Origin: Rhea pennata
Lineage: Eukaryota; Chordata; Aves; Rheiformes; Rheidae
DNA length: 64,000 nucleotides
Direction of reading: 5' to 3'
Assembly: GCF_028389875.1 (NCBI RefSeq)
Contig: NC_084665.1
Coordinates: 3,472,001 to 3,536,000, forward strand
This document shows positions 35,301-47,500 of this stretch, piece after piece. Below the pieces are notes generated by a model. That model worked only from the letters and a program-made list of their open reading frames with translations, was not told the DNA's origin and searched no databases. Positions within the stretch are counted from its first letter, which is position 1, and each line of letters opens with the position of its first letter. Made by a program: the position numbers and the translations under genes.

Positions 35301-38300
35301 GCCCTTCTGCGTGCGGCTCGCGCAGCTTTGCCGTGCGGTGCGACCACGGCCGTCACAGCTGGTGTGGGGCCGCAGCGGGTCCGAGAGGGTTAACTCGGTG
35401 CCGTGCGCCCAGCTGTCGGAGCTGGATGAAGAAGGCCTGATCCAGCTGTCGGCGTCTGCGGAGCTGGCCCAGAAAGTGCTGCGGGCGTTGGAGAAGCGGT
35501 GCCAGGGCAGCGCTCTGAGCGACCTCCGCGGCTCCCGCGTCTATGCCAAGTACTTCCTCGGCAAGGGGGCTGAGCAGGGCGGCAGGGGGAGCGCCGTGGC
35601 GTCCTCGGGGGGCGCCAGCCCCGAAGCCGCGGTGGCCGAGGTGGCAGAAGAAGACCTCCCTGCGGCAGCGCTGCCGCCTGGAGCCCCCGCCACAGTGGAG
35701 AAGTCGGATCGCCAGCTGTTCAGCGAGCTGCTGCAGAGGGAAGGGCTGCGTTTCCCAGAGGTGACGGAGGAGCAGAGCAAACGTAAGTGCCTGCTGTGGG
35801 CCGGGGCACCTGTGGTGCCAGGTGGCTGCGTTGCCCCAGCAGAGGGAGGCTGCGGGCTGGGTGCAGGAGGCCCGGAGGTGCCCTGGGCAGGGGCAGGCCC
35901 GTGGGGGCCGGGGCGGGGGGTGCTGGCAGGCAGCGGCGGCGCTGACGCCCGCGTCTCGGCCTCTCGCCCCCTCCCAGTGTTGGGCAGCTGCAAGGGGGCT
36001 GGCAAGAGGGGCTTGCTGGCGAGGATCGCGGCCGTGGTGGATGCGATGCAGAGGAGCGGCTCCGAGGCGGGTCTGCGCCTGGCCGGGCTCCAGCACATCC
36101 TGGAGATGCTGGAGGAGGAGGCTGGGCTTGAGCGGCAAGTTGGCAAAGCCCAGGGCGGGCTGGGGACCAGGTGGGTGGCGTGCGCCACGGGGGTGCTGCC
36201 GGGCCGGGCCGGGGCCGGCTGGGGGAGGGCTTTGTCCCCGGGGAGGGGGCTGGTGGCAGAGCTGGGAATGTGGGGAGGGGGCGGTGGAGGCGCGACGGCA
36301 GGTGCGTTGCAACGCGGGCGCCAGCAGGGCGGGCGGAGGCCGCGTCCGCGAGGCCCAGCTGGGTCCCTCCCGGGGGCTACCGTGAGCGTGGCAGAGCCGC
36401 ACGGGCGGGGGGAGGCAGCTGGTGAGGCCGGGGTGGTGGCGGCGCTGGTGGCCCCTGCCGAGGTGCCCTTGCCCGTGCAGGGAGAAGGTGGTGAAGATGG
36501 CGGTGGAGTTGCTGAGCAGCGAGGTGGCGGAGAAGGCGCTGGTGGCGCTGGCGCTGCGGCTGCTTGCCGCGCTCATGCTCAAGTTCGAGTGGCGCGTGCC
36601 GTTCGCCGCGGAGGGGGGCGTGCGGGCCGTGCTGGCCCGCATGCGGCAGCACGCGGCCTCCGCCGTGGTGCAGCAGGCCGGCCTGGCGGTGAGTGCAGCG
36701 CGGCACGGCCGGGGAGGAGGCTGGCGCTGGGCGCTGCCCGCGGCCTGTGCGACCTGCCGGCGGCCCTGCAGGCGCTGAAGGTGCTGGTGGGCGCCAGGAG
36801 CGGCGAGCCGGGTGGTGCCACTGGGCAGCCGTCGCCGCTGAGCCAGGCCGACGCGCAGATGATGCGGGAGATCTTTGCCAGCATCGGCTCCGCCTCTGGC
36901 GAGGGCTCGGCGAGCCTGCTGAGCGCCATCCCCGCGGCCACAAGCACCATGCAGAGGGTCGCAGGGTAGGGGCAGGGTGTGGCCGGCGGCGCGGGGGTGG
37001 CCGGCCGCCCTGGGAGCGGGGGGAGGCTCGGGGCGAGGAGGAGGAAGGTGCCGACGTCGCCCCGTCCCCGCAGGGGCTCCTCGGGCGTGCGGAACGGCTT
37101 GCTGGTGGTGAACATGCTGCTCGAGGGCCACCGGGGCCTGGCGGAGCAGCTGGTGAGCTGCGAGCTGCCCGCGGTGCTGCGGAGCTGCTGGCGGGACGGG
37201 CAGGGCGCGGGCTGCCCCGGCAGGAGCCTGGCGCTGAGCGCCATCAACCGCCTGGCGGAGCATGAGGCACCGCGGAGCCTGGAGGCGGCAGGTAGCGAGC
37301 GCCGCGGGCCGCGCCGGGGCCAGCGGGCGCGGGGGGGCTGGGCTGGGCCGGGCCGGGGAAGGGGCCGCGCGGGCAGCGCTGGAGCTGATGGCTCGTGTCA
37401 TCCCTGCCGCGGCAGGTGCCGAGGCCCCGCCGGAGCCGGGGGACGTGGACGTGCGGATGCTGGTGGGCGGCGCACGGGAAGGCGGCCTCTCGGCGGAGGC
37501 GGTGGTGGCCCTGGAGCGGCACCTCTGTGGCGAGGGCGCCATGCGCTCCGGCGAGGCGGCCCGGCTGCTGCGGGACCGCGAGTGCTTCGCGCTGCTGCTG
37601 CGCAGCTTCAAGCTGCTGGGCACGGAGAAGGCTGCGAGCCTGAGCATCCTCAGGTGGGTCCGGGGATGGCCGGCGGGGCCGGGCGGGTGCTGGGCAGCGC
37701 GTGCGGGGGGCCCACGGCGCCTGGGGAAGCCCTGGCTTTCGGCCCCGCGGGCGTCCCGGTGGGGCAGGGCAGCGGGTCCATGCACCCTGGCCCCGGCGGA
37801 GCTGCTGCCTTGCTCAGGATCCTGAACGAGTTCCTGGACGGCGGCCAGGAGGAGCTGCTGCCCTGGCACGAGTGCGTGGAGCCCTGCCTGTCCTCCATGG
37901 GCGCCCACAGCAGCGACCAGGAGGTGAGGGGGCCCCGGGCCGGGGGGCTCTGCCGGCCACGCGGGGGCTGCGGGGCCGGGGCTCCACCCGCCTTGACCCC
38001 CGCCTCGCCACGGCAGCCGCGGAGGCGGGAGGCGGCGGCCGCGTCCTTCGGGCAGGGTGCCGGCGCGGTGCCTGGCCAGGCCGGCGCGTGCGCCGCTGGG
38101 GCCGGGGGGGCCAGAGCGCGGCAGCGCGGCCCGGCCGGGCCCTGGCGGTTTCCCGGCAGCGGCCTGGCTGGGCCCCGGCGGCCCCTCGCTCGGCAGGTGG
38201 TCCGGGAGGTCGTGCGCTTCCTGCACCGCCTGGGCAGCACCAGCAAGGACTGCGTGGTGGTGATGTGCCGCGCGGGTGCCCACGAGGCTCTGGGCAGAGC

Positions 38301-38598
38301 TCTGGAGAGGCACAGGGCGGCGCTGCCGCTGGCGCCGGCCCTGTGCGACCTGCTGAGCGGCTGCGAGAAGCACGCCAGCCTCTACGGGAAGCTGACGGGC
38401 AGCATCTTGGCGGGCTGCATCCAGGTGGGCCGGGGGCGCCGGCGGGGCCTGGCTGCGCCGGAGCCTGCGCCCACGGTCCCCGGTAACGGCCCGTCCGCGT
38501 CGCCCAGCTGGTGCTGGGGCAGATCGAGGAGCACCGCCGGAGCCAGCAGCCCATCAGCATCCCCTTCTTCGACGTCTTTCTGCGCAACCTGTGCCGAG
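26354..38598 (+). CDS. CUL9: CUL9 exons 1-14: N-terminal, CPH and helical-repeat region
   Basis: Residues 1 to about 1147. The N-terminus ([42 protein letters not shown]) matches the CUL7/CUL9 family. The CPH domain, a Tudor-like p53-binding module, runs from about residue 392 ([19 protein letters not shown]) across the exon 3/4 junction to [14 protein letters not shown] near 445. Exons 5-14 encode leucine-rich helical repeats ([46 protein letters not shown]). Exon 4 sits alone in a 5.9-kb AT-rich stretch. Exons 6-14 are GC-saturated with introns down to 83 bp. Confidence 0.93.
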
Positions 38599-41500
38599 GT
38601 GAGCGCGGGGCGCCACGCTCCCGGTCCTGGTCCTGGTCCCTGCTGGCCTGGCGGCTGGAGGCTCTGCGGCCTCTTCCGGCAGGCTCCAGTGTGGAGGTGA
38701 AGGAGGACAAGTGCTGGGAGAAGATTCAGGTCTCCTCCAACCCCCACCGCGCCGGCAAGCTCACGGACGGGAACCCCAAGACCTACTGGGAGTCGAACGG
38801 CAGCACCGGCTCCCACTCCATCACCGTGCACATGCAGCGTGGCGTGGTGATCAGGTGGGGCTGGGCGCGGGGGGCTGGAGCGGCCCGCGAGGCCGGCCGG
38901 GGCGCAGGCCGAGGGCCAGCAGGGCCAGCGCCGGTGGGTTGCGCCCGGCAGCGACGCGGCTGCCGCCCCGCAGGGAGCTGAGCATGCTGGTGGCCGGCGA
39001 GGACTCCAGCTACATGCCGGCCCGCGTCGTGGTGCTGGGGGGAGACGGCCCCATGGCCGCCAACGCCGTGCTCAACGCGGTGAGTGCGACCCGCGCTCCT
39101 CGGGCCGCGGCCGCGCGGCGGGAGCCGCCGGCTGGCACCTGCTGGGCCCAGCAAGGGGCTCATGGCTGGGCTGGAGGCTGGGGGCACCGGAGGCCCCGGG
39201 GCGTGTGCATGGCTGGCCCCGGCTGCGCAGCGTGCTGAGGGCCTGCCGTCTGCCCGCAGGTGACCGTCCTGCCCTCCGACAGCAGAGTGGTCCTGCTGGA
39301 GAACGTGCCCCGCTTCTGGCCCGTCGTGCAGATCCGCGTGAAGCGGTGCCAGCAGGCAGGGAGAGGGGGGAGGACGGGGCCCGGCCGCGCGGGCTCTGCC
39401 CTGGGGCCCCACGCGAGGCGCTGAGGGCCGCGCTCTCCCCCAGGGCGGCATCGACACACGCGTGCGTGGCATCGAGGTGCTGGGCCCCAAGCCCACCTTC
39501 TGGCCGGTCTTCAGGGAGCAGCTCTGCCGGCGGACGGCCCTCTTCTGCGCCGCCCGGGCTCACGCGTGGTGCCGGGAGATCGGCCGGGACCGGGGGCGCC
39601 TGCTGCAGCTCTTCGGCAGGTGAGGTCTCTTCTGGCGGCCCTGCCCGGCGCGCCAGGGTGGCCCCAGGGGAGCGGCTGGGTGCCCCGCGCGGGCAGGGGG
39701 CCCTCGCCGCCCCCGGGTGGGTGCCTGGCCGCGTCGTGCCCGGTCCGCTCTCTGCCGCAGGCTGAACCGGGCGCTGCGGCACGAGCAGGCCTTTGCCGAC
39801 CGCTTCCTTCCCGACGCCGAGGCGGCCCAGGCGCTGGGCAGGACGTACTGGGAGGCCTTGGTGACCCCTCTGGTGCAGAGCATCACCAGCCCAGGTAGCC
39901 TGCGCTTGCCCGGGTCCCTTGCCGCCCAGCGGCAGCCCCGGGCAGCCCGCTGCGAGTCTCTGGCCTTGCAGACCCCAGCGGCGTCAGCCCCCTGGCCTGG
40001 CTGCTCAGCGAGTACCTGGAGCGCGCGGAGCTGCCGCGCCGTGCCGCCGCCTTCGGCTCCCGCGTGCGGCGCCTCACCCGGCTCCTGGTGCACGTGGAGC
40101 CCAGCGGCGCGGAGCTGGAGGAGGCGAGAGCCCCCGGCAGAGCCGGTGAGCGAGGAGGGGGTCTTCCCTCCCGTGGGGCCGCGGGGGCCTCTGGGGAAGG
40201 TGCTGAGGCAGGGGAGGTGTCCGGAGCTGGGGGTGGCCCGCAGCCGTCCGCCAGGGCCACTGTGCCTCCCGTCCCGCGGAGCGCACCCCGCTCAGCCCTG
40301 GGCTTGTGCCCTGGCAGGGGGGAAGGACGGGAAGAGCAAGGAGGTGCCAGCCAGGGCCATCAAGGCGGTGGTGACGGCAGAGCGGAGCAGCCTGTGGGGC
40401 ATCTCGCGGTGCTGGCGTGGGTTGGTGCAGCAGCAGGTAGGGCCAGGAGGGGCCGCGGTGGCCGCCCCGGGCAGGCAGGGCGGGAGCAGGGCTCGGCGGG
40501 GGCCCCGCGGGGGCTGGAGGAGTGTGGGGGCAGCCATCCACATGCTGGTGGCTCTGCTGTCCTCCCGGCTCGGGGTCGCTCCGTTCCCGCTGGGTTCGGC
40601 TCTCTGGCGGCTCCCCGCCCTCAGCCCAGCCCCGGTGCTGGGGCGCTCAGGGGCTGCTTGTTTCTCTCCGGCCGCCTCTGCCTTTCTTGTCCCACTGCGT
40701 GCAGCCCTCGCCCAGCTCTGCTGCCCCTCCGCAAGCTCTCAGCAGCCCGAGGCGCTGGCAAGGCCGCGGCCAGGCCAGCCGGAGCCCCGCACGGTTGGCA
40801 CGGCGGAGCGAGGGCTGGGGCCGCGGGCAGCGCCGCGGAGACGGTCCCGCTCCGGGTTTGGGCCTCCCACGCCGTGTCCCGCAGGTGTGGCGGTTCCTTG
40901 AGGCAGCGTGGCAGGCGCCGGACGTCGTGGAGCGGTTCTGCAGGCTGTACCGGCGGCTGCGCGGTGCCACGGCCGAGCTCTTTGGGCAGCAGGCCGCCTT
41001 CATGCTGGCCCTGGTGCAGGGCTTTGCGGGGGCCCTGCTGCAGCTTTCCTTCCCGACTGCCCTGCACGTGAGTCTGAGGAGGGCTGGGGCATGCAGGGCT
41101 CTGCTGCGGTCCCTGTCCCACCCCACCCCACCCGCCCGCCGGGCCACGGAGCCCTGCTGCAGCCCCGGGCGCTCCCCGGCCCCGCTCCCCGGCTGCTGCC
41201 TGCCCGGGGCTGGTGCCGGGGACGCGCCCAGGCACCGCGCGAAGGCCCGGGGCTCCCTGCCTGCCCCCCGCTGGAGCACGGTGGGCTGCCCCTGCCCTGC
41301 CGTGCCACGGCGAGCCGCGTCTGCAGCCAGCCTCGTCCCTCCGCAGGTGAGCGAGCAGTTTGCCCGCTACCTCGACCAGCGGCTGCGGGAGCTGCGCGGG
41401 GTCGGGGGCGGCGCGGGGCCGTTGCAGCAGGCCCTGGAGCCCTTCGCCGTCTTGTGCGGCCTGGAGCTCGCCCACACCTTCGAGCACTTCTACCGGTGAG

Positions 41501-44500
41501 GGGCGCGGGGCCCCAGGGCTGGCGTGGCGGGGCGGAGGTGGCGCGGGTGCTGTCGAGGCTGCGGCGCGGGCCGGCCCTGCTTCGGCCGCCTCGCTCCCGC
41601 TTTGCGCAGCCCTGGCTCGGAGGGGGAAAGGCCGGGAGCGCACGTGGGCTCTGCCGGGCACGGAGCCCGCGCTCGGCGACGGGGAGCAGGGAGAGCGGCG
41701 CTGCCGGGCCCGTGCGCCTGGGTGGGGGTCCGGGCCGGGACCGGGGCCGGCGGGCACCCGAGGGCCGTGGAGCTGGAGCGGGGCGCGGGCTGGCCCCGTC
41801 CTGATGGCGGTGGCCATGGCAGGTACTACCTGGGGGACCGGTTGCTGGCGCAGGGGCCCTCGTGGCTGGAAGGGGCCGTCGTGGAGCAGCTCGGGCCGTG
41901 CTTCCCCAGTCGCTTCCCGCAGCAGATGCTGAGCGACCTGGCCGAGTCGGAGGAGCTCCAGCAGCAGTTTTACCTCTTCCGGCTGCAGGAGCAGGACAAG
42001 CAGCTGCTGGAGCTGGACGCGGGCCTGGAGAGCCCCGAGGAAGAGGTGAGTGGCCCAGCGGGGAAGGGGGCCAGGGCCTTGCTGTGCTCCCGCGGGGGTC
42101 GTGGGCCCCGTCCCGAGCCCCCGTCGTGCCTCTGTGCCCAGGTGCTGGGGGAGGCGCCCCTGGCAGAGGCGCCGGAGGTGAAGGTGCTGCTCCTGTCGCC
42201 GCGCTGCTGGCCCGTTTCCCCCTTGTGCTATGTGGACGAGCCCGGGAGGTTTTTCCCCACGGCCCTCAGCTCCCCGCTCGCCGAGTTCGCCGACTTCTGG
42301 CGGCAGAGTGAGTGCGGGGGCGCCGGGAGCGCGGGGGCTCGCCAGGGCCCAGGCCCTCCGCAGTAGTTCGGGCCGAGGTGGTCGAGCCCTGGTGTACAGC
42401 GGGAGCAGCCCGGCTGCCGCGCTGATGCCGTCTCCGGCATCTCCGGCAGGCCAGAGCCAGCTGGGCCGGGAGTGCACGAAGCCGCGGCGGCTGCAGTGGA
42501 CGTGGCTGGGCCACGCCGAGCTGCAGTTTGGGGACTGTGTCCTGCATGTGTCCACGCTGCAGATGTACGTGCTGCTGCACTTCAACGGTGCGGAGGTAGG
42601 AGCGGGGCCCGCGGCGGGGCGCGGGTCGGAGCTGGCACCCGCCGGCACGGGGTCTCTGCGGCGTGTGGGGCCGGACCCCCTCGTCTGGCGGGGCTCGCGA
42701 CGGGGCCTCCGTGGCCGGCCGTTGCCCTCCCGTGTCCCCTCCTGCCAGGAGGTGGCCGTGGACGCCTTGCTGCAGGCCACAGGGCTCCCCGCGGACCTGG
42801 TGCGCCACGCGCTGACGCCGCTGACCCAAGGCGAGGGCGTCCTGGTGCAGAGCTGCCCGCAGGGCGGTGAGCGCGGGTCTGGGGCCCCCCGGGGCAGCGG
42901 TGTGGGGGCCTGGGAGGGCCGAGCCCCGGGGTGCTGGGCTGGGCTGCCTGACGTTCGCGGAGTGCTGGGGCGGGCCAGCACCTGGGGTCGCGTGCGGGAC
43001 TCGAGCTCAGGGCCTGGGTGTGCGCGAGAAGCTGCAGCTCGGGGTGCTGCCTGGGGGCGAGTGTCGGGGCCTGGGCCCGCGCGCGCCGTCGGGTCCGGGC
43101 CGACGCGGGCGCGGGCTGGAGGCCGCTTGTGCGGCTGGGGCTCGGAGCTGTGCGTGGGCACAGGGGTAGGGGCGAGGCGGGCGGAAGCGACGGTGGAAGG
43201 CCCGGGGACGGGCGCGCCGGGCACGCGCGTGCCGGGGGGCTCCGCCGGGGCCCGGTGCGGCGCTCGGCTGACCCTGGGCCTGGCGCTCGCTCCAGGCACT
43301 CTGCGGCTGAACCGGACGGCCCTGGCTCGGGCCTCGGGCCGGCGCCTGAGGCTGCTGCCCCAGCAGACGTACCTGCGGGCAGAGCTGGCTGACAGCAGCG
43401 CCCTGGAGAGGAAGAGGAACGTGCTCTGCTGCCTCGTCACCCGCATCCTCAAGGTGGAGAAGCAGCTGCACATCGACAACTTGGTGTTCAGGGTAGGGAG
43501 GGCGGCGGCATGGCAGGGGGGGCGGAGAAGGGCCGCCCAGGCGGCGGGCTGCAGCGTAACGCGGGCTCCCCCGCTGCCGCAGGTGATCGACGCCTGCCGG
43601 AAGGGCGAGTTTGGACCGGGGTTGCAGTTCCTGAGCTTCTGCTGCCATAGCGTGGACGTGCTGTCCTGCGTCCTGCACCTGCTGAACCAGGGCTACCTCC
43701 GGCGCCAGGAGGAGAGGCCCCAGGTCCTGGAATATGTCTTGGCTGAACCAACAACGCCTCTTGGGGGCCAAGCGCAGGTGGTTTTCCAGCGCGTGGCATC
43801 AGAGGCACCTCTGGATGAGGACAGCGTAGGCTCCCTATGTCGGTAAGGATGCACGTTACTGGGTCTGGAGGGACGTGCAGAGCTGAGATCATGGCGTCTC
43901 CGCTCTAGAGAAATCACACATTTCTCCACATCAGGTTGGATCCTGGTGTAGACAGCTCGGCGGAGTTTCTCATGGCAACACTGCGTATGCCGATGGGGCA
44001 CACTCTTAGTCCAGAGGAGGCGAAGCTGCTCATGAACCAGACAGTACAGCAAGTCCAGGATACCCTGAGCATCTCGAGTGATACTGCTCAGCATCTCCTC
44101 ATGCACTGCAGGTGGAATGTGGATTTCCTGATCCAGTGCTACATGGAGGACTGTGAGACATTGCTCATTTCCTCAGGGCTGCAAGTGCAGGATGCTCAGC
44201 ACCCTCCAAGCCCAGGAACGCACTGCCCAGTGTGTATGAACCAGCTGTGTCCTGCTGAGAGCCCACCAACCCTCTGCTGCATGCACTACTGCTGCAAGGT
44301 GAAGGTCCTGGGGCGTTTGGCTTCTGTAACTTGGAAGGGAAAGGCTAGGCTTTGGCTTTTTTTCTAAAACTATTATCAGATGATTTTTATAGAGCGTTTT
44401 CACTCTTTTCAGCTTTCTCGGTTCTGAACGCCCTTCAACCCTTGTTCCGTCTGTTTTCACTGTTGTGTTTTTGAGTACTTAATGATGGTTTGTGGTGGTT

Positions 44501-47500
44501 TTGTGTTTTTGAGTACTTAATGATGGTTTGTGGTGGTTTTGTGTTTGGTGGGATGGGCTCCTAGGGCTGGGGTTTCTTCTTCAGGTGGTGTAGCTCCTGT
44601 TTAGCTCTGATCTGTCCTTTTTTTGCCTTCACAGCCCTGTTGGAGTGAGTATCTCACAACTCGTATTGAGCAGAACATGGTCCTCAAATGCACCTGTCCC
44701 ATTTCTGATTGCTGTGCACAGCCAACTGCAGCCTTCATCCGTTCCATCATTTCTTCTGAAGAGGTCATAGCCAAGGTGAAGTGTGAGAAGTGGCCGTTTG
44801 GTGGGTTTTGTTTTGGTCAGCGCTAGTGGGTATTCTTGCTGCTACTTTTCCCCTTCCCGTTGCTAAAACTGGCAGTGTGAGAATTGAGGCCAACCAGACA
44901 TCTCCCCAGTGGTACCTTCCGTCTCTGGCCATCGTCAATAGCAGATACTCGAGAAAGCATATTATCAGCAAAAGAGCATGGTCGTATTATATCGAAATAT
45001 CTCTCCAGCAAGTAGTGCCTGGGACACGTTATTTGGGGACCGAATGAGAGCTGTAGTAGCAGAGTAGCTCACGATAAGTATTGTATGTTGGTGTGCTGAA
45101 GCAATTCTAAAATCTGGCTCAGAAGAAGAGAAAGCATTTGGGTGATTTAATTTTACCCTTACATCAATGACCCTAGTGTACTTTCTCTTCCATCAGCTTC
45201 TGGTACTGAGTAGCTCAGGTTTTTGTGAAGATGATAGAATTGACTACATTAGACTTAATTTTTACTAGAGGTTTCTTTAACGTGCAGGTTTCTTTAATGT
45301 CAGTGAAGATTTCTTTAATATCTTTAAACCCAGTTTCCTGAGCTCTACTTGCCCTGGTCCTCAGTCAGCAGAAGCAACAAAATTTGCTTGTGTTGGGGCA
45401 GATTCTATTTTTCCCTCATTCTTTTTAACAGCAGAGCTGTGGCTGTTGCATGACAGACTGTTTTTGTTGGTTGTTGGACAAAATGGGTTTCATCTGTTTT
45501 TCACTGCTCTGTTATTTGGTGGGTCTCCACTAGCAGTTTCTTCTTCATAAATATTCTTCTCCTCTTCCAGCCTGTTGCTGTCATTAGGATCCTATCTGAC
45601 CAGTCACACAGGACAAATGAACAGTAGTTCTCTGTGAAGATTTCTTTCTTGCCATTTTCCTTTAATCCTGCAAACTGGCAACGAAATTAGGCAAAAAAGC
45701 TCCAAGAAACCATTTCCTTCTATGTATCTCTTAACTTTTCTGTAAGAAACGCGTAGGGAATTAGTGCATGTATCTGGGCATCCCGTTCTTACTGGCTGTG
45801 CAAATCTTGTAATAACGTCCAGTGCAGAGCAAGATTTAATATCCTGTTGCTATAACAATTATATCACAAAAAATCTTGCAGTTTCTCTGTAATCCCAACC
45901 ATTTTTAACAAGTTGCTCTGCGCTCTCTGAATCATGTCATTTGTTTCCTTTTCTGGTCCACAAGTGGAATTGCTGAAGCTTCCTGCCTCAGAGAGTCACA
46001 TACAGAGTCACAGAATAATTTCTTCTGCAGTAATACCTGGAGGATTCTTGTCCAACCCTGCATTCAAAGCAGAGCCAACAGCATGGATGGATCTAGCAAA
46101 GTCAGAACACATCTGCCAGGGCTGCGTCCAGGCTAGGGTTGAGTATCTCAAAGGATAGTGGTCTCCCAAGCTCTGTGACCTGTCCTAGAATTTGACCACT
46201 GTCACGAGGAAAAAATTCCATGCCTGTTGGCTTTAGGGCAGGTCTCCAGGTATGCAGAAATCTTCACAGGAGGCTTGTAAAGGTCACATCGTGTCTTTTA
46301 AACTCTCTTCCACTTTGTATGTATTTGCACAGTCCTTATGCTAGAATAACCAAGCACAGATCAAAAACTAGGCTCAAAGGATGGAGATCAGCAACATGAA
46401 GTCCAGCTGATGGTCAGTCACTAGTGGTGTCCCCCAGGACTGCATACTGGGGCTGACACTGTTGAACATCTTGTTAATAACCTGGACAATGGGACAGAAT
46501 GCACCCTCAGCAAGTTTTGCAGTAATATACATTTGAGAGGCGTGACTGATAGCCCAGAGGGCTGTGCTGCCATTTAGAGGGACCTGAATAGCCTGGAGAA
46601 GTGGGCAGAGGGAAACCTCATGAAGTTCAGCAGTGGGAAGTGTAGGGTCTTAACACATCAGGAGGAGTAACCCCATGCATCAGGACAGGCAAGAGCCAAC
46701 CTGTTGGAAGGCGGCTTTGCAGGAAAAAAGTTTTGGGGGTATTGGAGAACAGATAGTTGAACGTGAGCGAGCAATGTACAGCTGAGATGTACAAAATGCA
46801 GCTGAGAAGGCCACCAGCATCTTGTGCATTGCATTAGGAAGATGATTCTTCCCCTGTACTCAGCACTGTTAAGATCATCTGAAGCACCATTTCTGGTTTT
46901 GGGCTCCCCAGTACAAGAAATTTGCGGATGTATGGGAGAAAGTCCAGTGAAGGGTTATAAAGTCCATTAAGAGTCTGGAGCATCTGTCATACATGGAGAG
47001 GCTGAGAGAACTGGGACTGTTTAGCTGGAAGCAGAGAAGACTCAAGGGAGATCTTGTCCGTGTTTGTAAGTACATGATGGGAGGGATAAAGAAGATGGAA
47101 TGAGGCTTTTTTCAGTGATATCCAGTGAAAGGGCAAGAAGAAATGGGTACAAATTGAAAAACAAGAAATTCAGTATAAAAATAAGGAAAACTTTTTCACT
47201 GTGAGAGTCATCAAACACTGGAACAGGTTACCCAAGAGAAGCTGTGGAGTCTCCATCATTAGAGATACTCAAAATCCAACTGGACATGGCCATGAATAAC
47301 TTGTTGTAGAGCAGGGGTTTGGACTAGATGATTTCCAGAAGTTACTTCATACCTCAACTATTCTGTGATTCTAGGATTCTGTGAAACATCTTCCAGATAT
47401 GAAATGAAGGAAAGGAAAAGACCTTTTACAAAAAGGAGTTGAAAAGCAAGCTTAACTCAGTGCAGTTGTGTTGTGAGCAGTTGTTGAATTAGGTACAGAA

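Noticed and set aside
35269-36969. 566-codon plus-strand frame
   Set aside because: Reads CUL9 exons 6-7 plus introns and then falls out of the exon 8 frame. The spliced model explains the conserved residues better.
35353-38373. 1006-codon open frame on the minus strand
   Set aside because: Antisense to CUL9 exons and introns in GC-saturated DNA where stop codons are rare. Composition is Arg/Pro/Ala with no family resemblance.
40621-43479. 952-codon open frame on the minus strand
   Set aside because: Same cause: antisense shadow of CUL9 exons 22-28 and their introns.
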